Notes under the pieces: model-generated
Told to the model about the DNA's origin: nothing
The model's input: only the letters and a program-made list of their open reading frames with translations
Database searches by the model: none
In this document: one piece after another, positions 14,285 to 28,073 of the stretch
Position numbering within the stretch: the stretch's first letter is position 1
Layout: each line of letters opens with the position of its first letter
Position numbers and translations under genes: made by a program
From: Paramecium sonneborni
Lineage: Eukaryota > Ciliophora > Oligohymenophorea > Peniculida > Parameciidae
Direction of reading: 5' to 3'
Assembly (NCBI GenBank): GCA_905182985.1
Contig: CAJJDN010000077.1
Coordinates: 150,438 to 214,437, forward strand
Length of the DNA stretch: 64,000 nucleotides

Positions 14285-14848
14285 TCATTTATTTAATTAT
14301 TCAGTTATTTAACTGTTCATCAAAAAATTAGAACTAAGTATCCCTATAAAATGATTTTATTCATTTTCTTTTTCTGACTCTGAATCTTCTTAATTACAAC
14401 AATCAATGCAATTACACAAGAACGTACATCTTTATTTTTTTAAGTAACATTCACAATATTTTTTAATACATCCAGTTTTTTTACAATTACATCCTCCATT
14501 TTAGATTTTCTTTATTTATTGAGGGCAATTCGAATTATTACACCCTAAACAATTACACTCTATATTACAAGTCTTTCCTGCAGCAAAACATTCACAATAA
14601 GATTTTTAACATTTTGATTTCATGCATTTACATTTGATACTTATTTCATGGTATTTTTGCTTTATAATTTTTTACTAAATAGGAAACGGTTTTTTTTCAG
14701 AATGAGATCTAGGGCTATCATCTACATCAAATAGTTTTAATTTTGGAATTGATGATTCTCTAAATGGGGATATTGTTCCATAAAAATCATCAGATGAAAT
14801 CAGTTTTAGTGCAAGTCGAATGAAAGAATTACAATTTTCTACAGCCAT
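14285..14848 (-). CDS. CXC-domain (tesmin/TSO1/LIN54-like) DNA-binding protein
   Basis: A single exon of 187 aa. Two cysteine-rich CXC repeats lie in tandem: KCKCMKSKCQKSYCECF...CNIECNCLGC, then GCNCKKTGCIKKYCECY...CTFLCNCIDC. They are joined by the short conserved link NNSNCPQQ. Each repeat has the KKSKCLKLYCECF-type core of the CRC domain, which binds zinc and CHR promoter elements in LIN54/DREAM-type cell-cycle repressors. It is smaller than LIN54 or TSO1 and has an acidic-serine tail (QEDSESEKENEQ). A transcriptional role in the nucleus is inferred from the family. Confidence 0.9.
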
Positions 14849-15311
14849 TACTATTATTATTCATTAATGAGAAATTCAGAAACAAATTTTCAACCTCACT
14901 AATAAAATAGTTAAAATTTAATTATCATATTTATTATTTAATATTTATTTTTATTTCATCTTAATAAATGTGCTTTATTTTCCATTTTACTTTTAAAAAT
15001 TCCTATTTATATCTACTAAAGTTGATATTTCTAAAAATGATAATCACTAAGCATATTATAAGTTATAAGTTTTATCTTAAATAAAAATATAATAATTTAA
15101 TTATATTAGAAAATTGATTTTTTAAATTTGAAAAAAATTGAGCTTGTAATCTGACTTGACTTAAATTCTTTATTCACAATTTGATTGATACTTAAATGAA
15201 AGAATATAATCCTTAGTCTATAATTTGAAAAATTATTATATTATGATAAGATTAATTAAAAATTTGATTATAATTTGTAAAAAATAATTTTCTAATATTC
15301 AATAATTTTTA
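14849..15311. other. Intergenic, nothing recognised
   Basis: This 463-bp AT-rich spacer lies between the CXC gene start and the exportin gene stop. I see no open frame with protein character and no repeat beyond general AT richness. Confidence 0.6.
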
Positions 15312-18300
15312 TCATTTATACATTTCTAAAACCATTTTAATTTTTCTAACAAAATCTTCTTTGTTTGTAATTTACAATTCCCCTTAGAGATTCTTAAAAG
15401 CTTAACTTATTTGATCAATAAGAGGATTTGAAATTATTCCTATTTAATTAGTCATCATTGTGATGAGAAGAGTCTCAAACTAAGTATTCTAAAATTATAA
15501 TTACATCTTATGGATTGAAAATGGAAATTGCATATAGTATTTCAGGAATTGCAAATATTATTTTTGAATTTTTTGGATAAATTAAAGTAATTTAGCAACT
15601 CAAATTAAAGATTTCATAAAGTAATTATTTTCCCTACTGATTTATTCCATTTATTTTATTTTTAATCATTTATAAATCATTAATATCTCCTACTGAAGCT
15701 TCTTAAACTAAAAATGTAGATATATTATTTAATAAAGTTCCAATTAATATAAGAGTAGTACTATTCTCAGTGATTGTATCTTCTCCTTAATTATCACAAA
15801 TAATTTCTTTTAAAGATTCTTTACAAATTGTCAAAATATCAAGATAAGCATTTAAATCACACTTATAAGCTAAGGTTTCTGAGTGATCTTAACAAATGCA
15901 ATCAAAACATTCATAGAGTAATTTCTTGTATTTTGGAATATGTTAAAGTAATGGTCTATAAATTAAAATAAGCTATATCTATAGATTAAAAAGTTCTAGA
16001 AAGCATTAATCGTTATAAATAATGAAAAATCCTTGATTAATTTTCTTTTATCCAGATATTTAACTCATAAGAGCCAAAAGTTTGGCTACTTATTTTAGTT
16101 ATAAATCTGATACTTTTGGTTAAGATTTAGCTGTTAGGATTTATTATTAAATCAGAATAATAAAAAATTTCATTGCTTTACCATAAATTTGATACAAAAT
16201 CAATTAAATGTTTTCTGTAGACAATCTTGTGTTTCTAATATTTTAGGAATAAAACAATACTTGTTATAGAAGATAGCCTTGAATAATGTAATGATAGCTA
16301 TTGAAGAATCATAGTCTTTAGCGAAAAGCTCAATATTTTCTTATGATAATAAATTTGCGAAATCAGGATAACTAATTTAAGTTATCGAATTTAATACATT
16401 ATTCTTAGAAATGTTCTATAAATATTATCGACATCTATTTCTGAAGCTATTCCAATAAGATCCCAAATATATTTTAGTATATTAACTTTATTCATTTCAC
16501 CTATGATACTTTATTTTATTTAATTATAAATGTCCACAAGGGCATTAACATAATCATCAGAACAATCATCTACCCAAACAACAGTTATAATTTTAAAGAC
16601 CAATGCTCTTTTTTTTATATATTAAGGTGTGTTCAAACAAGTTATATTTAATTAAAAAAAAAACTATTTAAGCATTTCAGTAATACTACAAATCTTGAAA
16701 ACTTTTCTAGGAATATATTTTTTAACTTTTTAATAGATAAACTCTATTAATTTAAGGCTAAATTCAATTAAGTTAGGATCAGTCTATGTAAATACTTAAA
16801 AGCTAAAATTAAATAACTATTTAAATTACCATTCTTCAAGCATAGTCTCCAGAACTAATAAATAATTTTAATATCTTTAATCTACACGTATCAACTAAGA
16901 ATATAGTTGAGAAAGATTCTTGAATTATTTTGTCTCCTATTCATAACAAAACGAATCAATTGTTGTAGTAATAAAACTTTCAATAAATGAAAGAATAGTC
17001 ATTTTTAATATTCTTGTATTTTTTTACACTTATGGATTCATTATAAGTTCCACTATAAATTTCAAAATATAAGCCTATCCATCAAGATTTGGTTTTGGTT
17101 CTTCTTTTTATCCAAAGTTATAGTTATCAAACCCTAAATTCAAAATCTCAGTATTTGCTGTATGCAATAAAAATACTATGGTTAAACTAATTACAGCAGC
17201 ACATTAATCTATTGATAATTAATTTTATTACATTCATTATCTCCTCTTAATTATTCTATCATTTGTATAATTATACCAATATTCTCCTATATATGAGATT
17301 TAAATAAACAATGAAAAGGCATAAATGTTAAACCCAACAATTTCTTAAACTTCTTAATACTACATTCTTATGGTATTTCTGTAAATTAATTTTATTAAAA
17401 GAATGTCTTCAATACAATAATTATATGATTTTGCATAGTTTTATTTATTTGTACATTTAATCCATCATGTAGAGGTAAATGTAATGACCCTTAATAACTT
17501 ATTTAATTCCAGAGTTCTTATAATTTAATTATTGGACTGTTAAGCATAATTTTGACACCAAATAGCTAAATAGTTTTTTAATAAACTTATTAAATCAATT
17601 AAAAAAAATTATCAAATAGAAATTAAAATTTAGCTACTTTTCTTAGGGTTAGATTATTAATAACCCTTATTGCTAATGAATGTATTTCAGATGAAAACTC
17701 TGAATAATTTATAAATTAATCTTGGTTTTAATATAAATAGAGTAAACCTTCCCACATAACTCTTCTAAATCCTCCTTTGCATTTCTTATTGTGAAATATT
17801 GATAATCTCACACAAGCTATTCTTTAAAGCATACTTATGCATTACAAAGATAGATTTTAATCAATATTCAAAAATCCTAAGGTATTTTAAAATAACTCTT
17901 TCAAAAATATAGGGTCTATTATTAATTCTAAATAATAATCTGGAAACTAAGAATTAAATTGCCTTAAATACATTAGTTAATTGGGAAGAATCTTTTCCAT
18001 CATTATCTATATCTATCTCATAATAACTTAGATTAAAATTCAAGTTCATCAATTAATGTAATAAGCTGACAAAAGATTCTACCATAATCTTATTTTATTC
18101 ATATAATTTAATTAATGATTATCCTTTTAATTACTATATTTGTAAATGAATTGCACTTAATATTCTCTACAAAGATAGGCTAAATTTAAATATAAAATTA
18201 CGTTTAAAAATTATTCAAGATTTTTCTAAATTCTATATATCCACTAGCATATGAATATTATCGAATGCAACTAATAATGTTTTCAAATATTTTAAAAAAA

Positions 18301-20043
18301 ACTATTTTATTTGATTAAATAGTGCTTTGTATAATTTAACTTATGATTTCTTCTATTTTTAAAATGTCAATCCAATTTTTTCTCACCAAAAGTGCAATAG
18401 TAAAAATTACTTAGTTATATACATAACTAGGATGATTGTGAGATTATTGTAAATAAATTAGAGCAATGTCTATATGTTTAGTACAAATTTCTGTAATATT
18501 TAATCGATGATCATATTCATTACTAAAGTACTCAGTATTCACTTTTTGATGAGGTAAATTTGTAAAATGATCTCCATTTATAAGACTTTTTTATATAATT
18601 GAATAAAGAACAAACGTGGTCTCAGGATTACAATCTTCTAGTATTAGACTTTTAAATAATTCAATATTTGAATAATCTAGAACAAAGTTTTTAAGTAACT
18701 CTAAAACTTGTTAGTTTTTCTATTCTATCAAGGTCATTATTGCTTACATTAAAATCTCCAACGCTCATAGCTATTTTTGAATTCTGATGTANGACACCAA
18801 ATAGCTAAATAGTTTTTTAATAAACTTATTAAATCAATTAAAAAAAATTATCAAATAGAAATTAAAATTTAGCTACTTTTCTTAGGGTTAGATTATTAAT
18901 AACCCTTATTGCTAATGAATGTATTTCAGATGAAAACTCTGAATAATTTATAAATTAATCTTGGTTTTAATATAAATAGAGTAAACCTTCCCACATAACT
19001 CTTCTAAATCCTCCTTTGCATTTCTTATTGTGAAATATTGATAATCTCACACAAGCTATTCTTTAAAGCATACTTATGCATTACAAAGATAGATTTTAAT
19101 CAATATTCAAAAATCCTAAGGTATTTTAAAATAACTCTTTCAAAAATATAGGGTCTATTATTAATTCTAAATAATAATCTGGAAACTAAGAATTAAATTG
19201 CCTTAAATACATTAGTTAATTGGGAAGAATCTTTTCCATCATTATCTATATCTATCTCATAATAACTTAGATTAAAATTCAAGTTCATCAATTAATGTAA
19301 TAAGCTGACAAAAGATTCTACCATAATCTTATTTTATTCATATAATTTAATTAATGATTATCCTTTTAATTACTATATTTGTAAATGAATTGCACTTAAT
19401 ATTCTCTACAAAGATAGGCTAAATTTAAATATAAAATTACGTTTAAAAATTATTCAAGATTTTTCTAAATTCTATATATCCACTAGCATATGAATATTAT
19501 CGAATGCAACTAATAATGTTTTCAAATATTTTAAAAAAAACTATTTTATTTGATTAAATAGTGCTTTGTATAATTTAACTTATGATTTCTTCTATTTTTA
19601 AAATGTCAATCCAATTTTTTCTCACCAAAAGTGCAATAGTAAAAATTACTTAGTTATATACATAACTAGGATGATTGTGAGATTATTGTAAATAAATTAG
19701 AGCAATGTCTATATGTTTAGTACAAATTTCTGTAATATTTAATCGATGATCATATTCATTACTAAAGTACTCAGTATTCACTTTTTGATGAGGTAAATTT
19801 GTAAAATGATCTCCATTTATAAGACTTTTTTATATAATTGAATAAAGAACAAACGTGGTCTCAGGATTACAATCTTCTAGTATTAGACTTTTAAATAATT
19901 CAATATTTGAATAATCTAGAACAAAGTTTTTAAGTAACTCTAAAACTTGTTAGTTTTTCTATTCTATCAAGGTCATTATTGCTTACATTAAAATCTCCAA
20001 CGCTCATAGCTATTTTTGAATTCTGATGTATACTAGCTTTCAT
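15312..20043 (-). CDS. XPO7: Exportin-7-like nuclear transport receptor, interrupted by a contig overlap
   Basis: Read from ATG 20041-20043 (MKASIHQNSK) to TGA 15312-15314. The annotated span contains the duplicated block 18793-20030 = 17554-18791; the true gene goes from 18793 directly to 17553. The N-terminal helices (LELLKNFVLDYSNIELFKSL) are followed by HEAT-type repeats. LLHQLMNLNFNLSYYEIDID with its acidic loop DNDGKDSS matches the exportin-7 segment L-x-C-L-N-F-D-F followed by an STDESSDD loop. Introns include 19959-19986 (28 nt) and one 22-nt intron near 19430; more remain to be placed. The C-terminus is TNKEDFVRKIKMVLEMYK. The family is an importin-beta-like receptor that moves proteins across nuclear pores with Ran. 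Confidence 0.6.
17554..20030. repeat. Contig-end overlap 1: 17554-18791 identical to 18793-20030, N at 18792
   Basis: The 1238 bases before the single N reappear after it, starting with gacaccaaatagc. This is best read as two contigs whose ends overlap but were not merged, inside the exportin gene. If collapsed, the exportin frame continues normally. Confidence 0.95.
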
Positions 20044-20609
20044 TATCTAAAATTAATTCATTTAATTTAATATAATTTTTATAAACAAATTAAGGATTTT
20101 CAATTCTTAATTGCTCTACTTTTCCTAAAAATCAGATATGTTAATAACACTATTTACCTTTTTAAACATGAAAATAACTATAATTTTATCTTTCTCTATC
20201 AAGATTTTTTAAAATATATTTGGATTTGTATTAGATAGATATTAGAAGGAGAACAATTATACAAGTAACGGCAAAATCGAATATAATTAATTGATCTGGA
20301 ATAATATTTCAACTTTGTATAAATTATATGAGCAGCAGAACATAATCTTTGAATAATAATTTTTTTGTAATATTCTATTTTTAACAATTAATTAATTATG
20401 GTTATCTTAATAAATTAAATAGTTTCTTTTTCTCAGTATATGAATATATAGAAATATAAAATTTTTTAATTAAAATGTATTATTTTCAGAAAATGATTAT
20501 TTTAGACATTTACTCTTTTCATTCTAAGAAGATAGAAAGAATCTCTAATCTAAGTTCATTAAGTTGAAATTAAGCTCTTAATTATTAAAGCTAATAATTG
20601 TAATATTAA
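20044..20609. other. Intergenic, nothing recognised
   Basis: This 566-bp divergent spacer between the exportin start and the histidine-kinase start is AT-rich. Short open frames show no family resemblance. It presumably carries the promoters of both genes. Confidence 0.6.
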
Positions 20610-23099
20610 ATGTTAAAAATATATCAATTTTTTATAAAGTTCTTTTTTCATCCGGAAGAAACAGCTGATGTGAAACCAAAAACTATAATGAATTTGTGGA
20701 CATTAAGTTTTAAAAATTAGGATATGGAGGAAAAATATTCAAATAAAGAAAAATAGAGAATAATTGTCTTGTTTCGATTATAGTACTTAATTCATTTCCT
20801 CATAAATGTAATCTATTTTATAAACAATCAATTTTTTCTGAAAAATTATTAAGTAGCGTATTTTAGAGTGGCATTTTGCATATGGCATATAATTTGCATG
20901 ATATCATAAGCTAACATAAAAAGAATTCATTATAAATAATTCATAGCAATTTCAGAATTTTTAAGTTGTGTAATAACTATACTTATAACATATGTTTATG
21001 TATAAGCTTAATTGATAAATAAACAATGTGGTAAATAAACAACTTCATAAGCTGTCAGTAGTGGAATATAAACTGGAATTATAATAATAAGTTATTTACT
21101 TGTTTGTCCCTTATGGTTTATTTAAGGTTTAATATTAATAGCTGCAACAATTTTGTTTATTGGATTGATGGGAAATTTAGCATCAATATATTGGACATTT
21201 TATGTTTTATTATTGATGATGTTGGTATTTTTTCGATTTCTTGAATATTATAAAAGAATAGATTTCTATACTATTTGTTAATAAACTTCTAATTTACATG
21301 CTTGTAAAAACATTTTCGATAAAACAGTTCCCAATTCAATATTAATCCTTACTGAGAACAATGAAGACTTATAGGATTCTACAAGTTAGAGTAAAGAAAT
21401 GAAATTAATTTACAGTAATGATTTTGCTATAAAATACTTATAAGTCTCAGATGAAAATGAAGTGATAAAAAGACTAAAGAGTATTTTCATTTAAACAGAA
21501 TAAGAATCTGAACAAGACACTTATAATTCATGTGTGAGTATTTATGATGTATTATATTAAAAAATGGGATAGTTTGAAGAATAATTCATTTAGTAAATGA
21601 AAACAAATAGAACGACTATTATATAAAATGAATATGATATATCCGAATTTAGTGACTATTTTTTATGTTTCAGATTTGATTCTTAAAGTAAGGTTGCATT
21701 ATCTTCAAAATAATAACTAAAAATAAAATCACATTTTGAAATCAGAGTTTTGCATTGTATATGGGAAAATAAACATTCTATTTTAGTAATCATGAATGAT
21801 ATATCTGAGAAGATAAGATTAAAACATTTAAAGGAATTGGATTAATATAAAGATAGATTATTAGCAACAGTATCTCATGATTTAAAAACACCATTAAATG
21901 GAATGATGATAGATATACACATTATGTAAAATATTTTACAAAAAAAATCAAGTATTACAAATAGCAATATTGAATAACTTTGTAATCATCTTGATGAATT
22001 TAATCAATCAGGTTAATTGTTATTATCAATGATTAATGATTTATTAGATTATAGCTAAATTAATAAAGGATATTTAAGATTGATTCCTAAAAATTTTAAT
22101 TTGAATAATACTTTCAAATTCATAAATTCTTTATTACTTAGGTAATCTAATGAAAAAGGAGTTTAATTAGTTTGGAATAATTAAATTGACCCTAATAATT
22201 CTGAATTATTTACAGATGAAAATAGACTAAAATAAGTTCTAATAAATTTGGTTGCTAATGCTATTAAATTTACTATGTAAGGAGAGATTGTTATTATGGC
22301 ATCTTAACCTATCGAAGAAGATCTTATAGAAATTTCTGTTTCTGATACTGGATATGGAATACCAGAAGATATATAAAAAAATCTCTTTAGATTATATAGT
22401 ACTTTTGATATAGGTAATAATAATAGACATGGTGTTGGTTTAGGATTAACTATTAGTTAATAACTTGTATCTTTATTAGGACCTTCTGATAAGATTGAAT
22501 TAAAGTCACAGGTAGGCAAAGGTTCCACATTTAAATTTGTTATATTTAGAAAATTAAACTAATCATTAGAAAATTCTATATAAGAATAAGATTTAAATTA
22601 AAAACAAATTGTTCCTATATTTCCCTCTTATAAAAATTTAAACTAAATCACAAAAAAAAGAAAAACTTAATAAAGAAAAGCCTAAACTTATTATAAATTA
22701 GAGAGTATACCTGATGAATCTTTAAAAGTATTAATAGTTGATGATACTCCTTTTAATATAATTGCTTTGAGTGCAATGTTAAATTAAGTAATTTCTAATT
22801 GTAAACTTTATAAAGCATTTAATGGTACATAAGCATTTGATTTATATTCGAAAGAATAAATGAATGTCATTTTTATGGATGTAAATATGCCAGAAATGGA
22901 TGGTTATTAATGTACATAAGAAATAAGAAAATTTGAATAAATGTATAAATTAACATAATCCCTTATAATTATTGTTACTGCTTTTACTGGATCAGATGAC
23001 AAATTAAAATCTTAAAAATGTGGAGCTAATGATCATTTAGACAAGCCTTTAAACATGGAGGATTTAAAGAAAGTCATTAAAAAATTTGGAATAATTTGA
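20610..23099 (+). CDS. Hybrid sensor histidine kinase with receiver domain
   Basis: A single exon of 829 aa. The first ~230 residues hold several hydrophobic segments (for example TGIIIISYLLVCPLWFI and IAATILFIGLMG), so it is membrane-bound. The HisKA box is ATVSHDLKTPLNGM with phospho-acceptor His423. The ATPase domain has the N-box NLVANAIKFT, G1 box DTGYGIP and G2 box GVGLGL. A C-terminal receiver carries the acidic pair Asp711-Asp712 (VLIVDDTPFN), phospho-acceptor Asp757 (IFMDVNMPEMDGY) and Lys812 (LDKPL). All catalytic residues are present, so an active phosphorelay enzyme is likely. Hybrid kinases of this type are numerous in ciliates. The ligand is unknown because no extracellular sensor domain is recognised. 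Confidence 0.93.
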
Positions 23100-23430
23100 T
23101 GATAATTTTATTATAATTTGTTAATCTATAATACACTTTAATAAAAAATGAATATTCTATTGATGTTGTTTTTTTATTATTGGAGGGCATATTAGTTTCT
23201 AAAATTTCTTTCAGAGTTTTCATTCTACCTTTCTTTTTATTATTAGATAATTTCTACTACTTAATTTTGAAGCTATAAATTATTAATAGTTTTAAAAGTA
23301 CCTTATCGATTGATCAAAATATAATCTTTTAACATAATTACATTTTAGATATTCTTTCAAATTTAATTAATTTATCTACCTAGATGACTATCCAGCAAAT
23401 AAATTTCAGCAAGAACTTTTATTCAAATAA
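23073..23430 (-). pseudogene. Possible gene fragment, unknown family
   Basis: On the minus strand KVLAEIYLLDSHLEYLKCNY continues to KRLYFDQSISFKIKQQKLSN and KKGRMKTLKEILETNMPSNN if two intron-like segments (26 nt and 29 nt) are removed, ending at TGA 23073-23075. This reads like coding sequence. But the frame meets TGA upstream with no start and no usable donor, so it is probably a 3' remnant. Its end overlaps the last 27 bp of the histidine-kinase gene tail to tail. Confidence 0.3.
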
Positions 23431-24875
23431 ATTTAAAGGGTTATAATTTTAAATTTAATGTAGTTTAAGCTTTTTTTGCTAAAAAAGTCTTCAAATAAAA
23501 TTAAGGATCTCTTTTATCAAGTTAATATGTAATGAATTTTAAGTTCTAAAAAGCATATTTTACTTTTCATTCATTCTCTTTGAAAATGAACCTAAATTTA
23601 TATAAATAATAAATTCATTTATAAAATTGATTTTAATGAGCCATATTTCTAGAGAATTTGAACGTCATTCCTAGTACATTATCTACATAAAAGTCATGGT
23701 AAACGTTATCCTATACTTTTGTTTATTATGAGTGAATTTTGTTGTAAAAATATTAACTGATGATTAAGCCCCTAATTTTATTGTATCCCCCTTAAGTTAT
23801 TGCTTTTTAGAATTCAGATTAATTTAGGAAATTACTCTTTAAATTAAATTCTTTTAAAATGCTTCTACAAGAGTTCAAAAATTTAATAGAAATTTATAAG
23901 TTTAATTAATTAAAACACAAAAAATCATTTCAAAATATCAAATAAGAATATAAATTAATAGAAATTATTTCTCTTAGAATTAGAATAATTTGGTATATTT
24001 ATACCATATTTTCAAATATCTAAAAGTTTATATGGTATTTTAAAATTAAACTAAAATATATTTTTTAAATTTAAATCTTTCACAACTATCATTTATTACT
24101 TAAGAATATTTATTTACAATCAGTTGAGAGAGAAATAATAAGATTTACTAATTTTAAAAATAAGCCTCATATCTATATAATCTGCAACCATATAAAATAT
24201 AAGAGAAGATGATATATCCTTGTTATTGCAAAAGCTACAATAAATTTATAAATTTATCAAATCTCTTCAAATTATTTCATTAATAATTTTATTGTTTTAT
24301 AAATTTACAATAAGCTTCTTGTAGTTTATATAAAAAATAAAAGTTGAATTAAAATTGGAAGTTTATCATATAGTAAAACAACTATGTTAATTATTTTAAT
24401 AATAAGAACTTTTATTTAATTTTAATCAAGTCCTTTATTTATTAGCTTTAGTTCATAAATTTTATTGTATAATCAAAAAAGCAATATCTATCTATTTATA
24501 AATTAAAATGTAAAGGAGATAATAATTTCAAAATTTGGTAGATTAATTTTTTAACTTCATATGAAAATCATATTTAAAGTAAATGTATTCCTAAAAATTA
24601 TAAATTATTAACATATTGACGAAACTAAGATAAAATATTTCTTTTAAATTAATAAAATTTGAGAGAGTATTTAATTTTTTTATTTTATAAAATTTTTATT
24701 TTTAACTAACCTAAGAATTGATATTTTTCATAATTAATTAATTTAATTTAGAATTATTTTGTACAAATTGGCTATTAAAAATTTATTGCAGAAGTGATTT
24801 GAAAATTTGAAGTGAACTTTTTTTATTTATATTTAAAAAAGTATTATAATAAATTTAAAATTAAAAATAATATAA
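23431..24875. other. Long intergenic stretch, nothing recognised
   Basis: This 1.4-kb extremely AT-rich DNA contains many short frames in all directions. None has a credible start with sustained coding character or a recognisable motif. Confidence 0.5.
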
Positions 24876-25538
24876 ATGGAGGGTTCGGAGCTTTTGAAGT
24901 ACTAATTAAATTTAATGGCAAATGATCAACCTAGTATTGGGTTTAATGTATTTTTTCACGAATAGTTCTTTAATGCTGGGACTTCTAGTTCAAAGAAAAA
25001 TTTAGAATAGACAGAAAAAATAATTGAATAATGGAAAAAATTAACAGATGAAGATAAAATGTAATGGTAATAAAAAGAGGAAGAGCTAAAGAATTAAATA
25101 AAGAATAAAAATAGCTAAAAATCAAAGTAAAGTTAAACTCGTTAGGATAATCAAAACCGCTCAAAATCAAATGGAAATGTTTAAGAACACAAAGCAATTG
25201 AGGAAATTTAAAATAGTATTTAATCATTGAAATTTGATGAAGCCAAATAAAATTATAAAAAAAGAATATCCGAAAAATTATAAGAAGTAAAGGATATAAA
25301 TGATTAAAATGAAGATAAGCATGTTGAAAAAGATGAAAAAATACAATAATAACAAAATAATAAAAAAAATACTTCAAGAAAGAAAAAGGAAAGTTTAGAT
25401 AAAGAGGATAATGATGAAGATTATGTGGTAGCAATTAAAGAAAGTAAAAAATCTAATGCAAGACAATCAAAACCAAGAACCAGTAGGACCAGACCAAAAT
25501 CTGGTTAAAAATCAGGATGTGGAAAAAGAAGAATGTGA
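24876..25538 (+). CDS. Small basic/acidic HMG-box-like protein
   Basis: A single exon of 220 aa, or 207 aa if the in-frame ATG at 24915 is used. The segment from about residue 22 (GFNVFFHEQFFNAGTSSSKK) to QTEKIIEQWKKLTDEDKMQW follows the HMG-box pattern: an F-x-F start, then W-K-x-L-x-x-E-x-K. It is incomplete in helix 1. The rest alternates Lys-rich and Asp/Glu-rich stretches. It ends in an Arg/Lys tail (RQSKPRTSRTRPKSGQ), typical of nuclear DNA-architectural proteins. A chromatin role is inferred. The long open frame on the opposite strand here is only a shadow of this gene. Confidence 0.7.
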
Positions 25539-26464
25539 AATTAGATAACTTAAAAAAACCATATATAAAAACCAATTTTACTAATTTTATGTTTTTCTCC
25601 TTTAATTTGATTTTTTCTATTCCATTATATTAGCACATAATATTAAAATCTATTTAATTCAGGATTTTATAATAATTTCTTTCCTCAAGCTTTTGAAAGT
25701 TTAGTGAACTTATTCAACTTTTTATTTGCTTTTCTTATTTATTTTCTTTTTATTTAAATTTTATACAATTAAAAAGCTTATGAATTAATTTATAAAAATT
25801 ATTATATGTTATAAAAACCAAAACTTAAAATTGAATTAAAAAAGCTTTGAATAAATTATTTTATAGATTTCATTAGATTAGTTGATTTTTTGTAATTGAA
25901 ATGAATAATACTAAATAAATATTCATTATAATAATAGAAATAGGAGTTTTAGAAGGAATGTTGGGAGAAGCAATCTTTTAAATGAAAAAAATCTTTATTT
26001 AATTTTATTTTTAACTTTTTTCTTCAATTTTCATGATTCAATTAATAATAAGCAATGTTACTTATAAGTTATAAATTTCATCAAATTCTAGACTTTTCAA
26101 AATGATTATAAAAATGTTGAATCATATAAGAATTAAAAAAAATATAGGAGAACTTATCAGGTCGTTTATTATCTTCATTTTTAATAGTTTTAATTTTAAT
26201 TAGTCAGCAGTATATTTTATATTTATAATGTTAAACTTAACCATATAGACATAAAAGTTATAAATAAATTTTAAGATTTGAATTAACTTAAAGTCGTATA
26301 TGATTTTCCCTGAATGTATATCAGCAAAATTACAAAAAGTGGAAAAGAGATATTAAATCTAGTTAATCTAATAATCGTATTGCCCTGTAATGAATTATTT
26401 ATAATTATAAATAAATAATAATGTGTAAATAATTGAATGTAATAATAATATTATAGATATGCAT
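25539..26464. other. Intergenic, one unrecognised open frame
   Basis: Between the HMG-like gene and the Rpt6 stop, a plus-strand frame from about 25902 is open for roughly 125 codons. It is hydrophobic, rich in Ile and Phe, and lacks any motif. I treat it as chance. Nothing else is seen. Confidence 0.45.
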
Positions 26465-27727
26465 TCATTTAAGCATTTTATTAATGGCCATATTTTTCTC
26501 AATGTCTTTCTTCATAACTTTAGCAACAGACATTTCGAAATCTTCTTATGTGACATGAATTCTTCTTTCTCTTAATGCAAACATACCAGCTTCAGTGCAA
26601 ACAGCTTTTGATTCAGCACCAGAAGCTCCTGGCATAACTTCAGCTATCTTTCTTAAATCAATTCCTCTCATTAAATTCATTTTTTTAGAATGTATTTTTA
26701 ATATTTCTAATCTTGCATCAACTCCAGGATTAGGAAATTCTACTTTTCTATCAATTCTTCCTGGTCTTAATAAAGCAGCATCTAATATATCTATTCTATT
26801 TGTAGCCATAATAATTTTAATAGTTTATGTAGATTCAAAACCATCTAACTATTAAATTATTATATATATTGATTACTTAATTTAATAATTCTAACATTGT
26901 TCTCTATACTTCAGAATCTCCTCCTCTTTCACCTTCTTATCTTGCTCCTCCTATAGAATCAACTTCATCTATAAAAATTAAACATGGGGAATGTTAACGT
27001 GCCATTACAAATAATTCTCTAACCATTCTAGCACCTTCTCCAATATATTTCTAAACTAATTCTGAACCACTAACTCTTATAAATGTACAATCCTATTTAT
27101 TTTATTTATCTATTTTATACAGTATGATGTGCTATTGCTCTTGCTAATAATGTTTTTCCTGTTCCTGGCGGTCCATAAAGTAAAACACCTTTTGGTTATG
27201 CTATTCCCAAACTTTCAAATATTTCTGGATGTTTTATAGGCAATTCTATAACTTCTTTCACCTCCTTTACTTATTAATCCAATCCACCAATCATATCATA
27301 TGTTGAATCTGGCACTTTCTCTACTTTCATTAATGATACTAAAGGATCCACTTTTGTTGGCAATATTTTATGTAAAACATAAGAATCACTCTTCAATGCT
27401 ACTCTTGTGTTAGGTTTACAATCTTCAATTTTTATATTCTTATCTAAAGTCACCACATACTTTCCTTCTGGATTTACTTTTACTAACACTTTATCTTTTC
27501 CCATTTGTTTCACAACATCTCCAACATAAGAATGAGGCTCTTATAAGGCTTGTAATTCTTCTTTTACTTATCTCACTCGAAATTCAATATTCAATTGTAC
27601 CTTAACTATTCAACTCATTTCTTTAAGCTTCTTAACGTTTTACATTAGCCTATTTTTCAGCTATCATAAACTCAAGTAAATCAAGTTTCCTTTAAATATA
27701 TTGCTTATAACTCAATTTTTCATTCAT
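26465..27727 (-). CDS. PSMC5: 26S proteasome regulatory ATPase Rpt6
   Basis: This is one of the six AAA ATPases of the 19S base that unfold substrates for the 20S proteasome. The N-terminal coiled coil and OB region include [16 protein letters not shown]. The diagnostic segment is [20 protein letters not shown]. The ATPase part shows Walker A GPPGTGKT, then [19 protein letters not shown], pore and sensor parts, [20 protein letters not shown] and [20 protein letters not shown]. These match Rpt6 rather than Rpt1-5. Three introns at 27576-27600 (25 nt), 27093-27120 (28) and 26849-26876 (28) give exactly 394 codons, close to the family length of about 400. The terminus NKMLK differs from the usual WK ending. 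Confidence 0.96.
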
Positions 27728-28073
27728 TTTTTATTCAAAAATTAATGAGATTAGGATAATTTTGTTTTGTAATTTATTTTTTAACTCTAAAAGAATTCAT
27801 GGAAACATTTTAGAAGACTAGACTTTTTATAGATAATATATTCAAAAATATACATTTGCTGATTCAATTGATAGAATTTGGCTTAATTTTCTATATCAAA
27901 ATTATAGATATTGAATCTTTTAGCTTAAACAATTTTTTGTTTTTCAAATTATTTTGAAAAAAATCACAACTTTTAAATTTATATTCACAATAAATTTTAT
28001 GATATAATTTTTCTAATTGTGATTCCTGACCTACTTGATTTCATTATTTTTATTTTTATGATAATGAAACAAG
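27728..28073. other. Intergenic, nothing recognised
   Basis: This 346-bp AT-rich spacer lies upstream of the Rpt6 start and before the PARP remnant. No open frame with protein character is seen. Confidence 0.5.

Noticed and set aside
24985..25434. 149-codon open frame on the minus strand
   Set aside because: It lies opposite the HMG-like gene; its His/Phe/Leu-rich translation is the shadow of Lys/Glu/Gln codons on the plus strand.
25902..26280. Hydrophobic ~125-codon plus-strand frame
   Set aside because: It has no motif, no intron evidence and a composition like intergenic AT-rich DNA.
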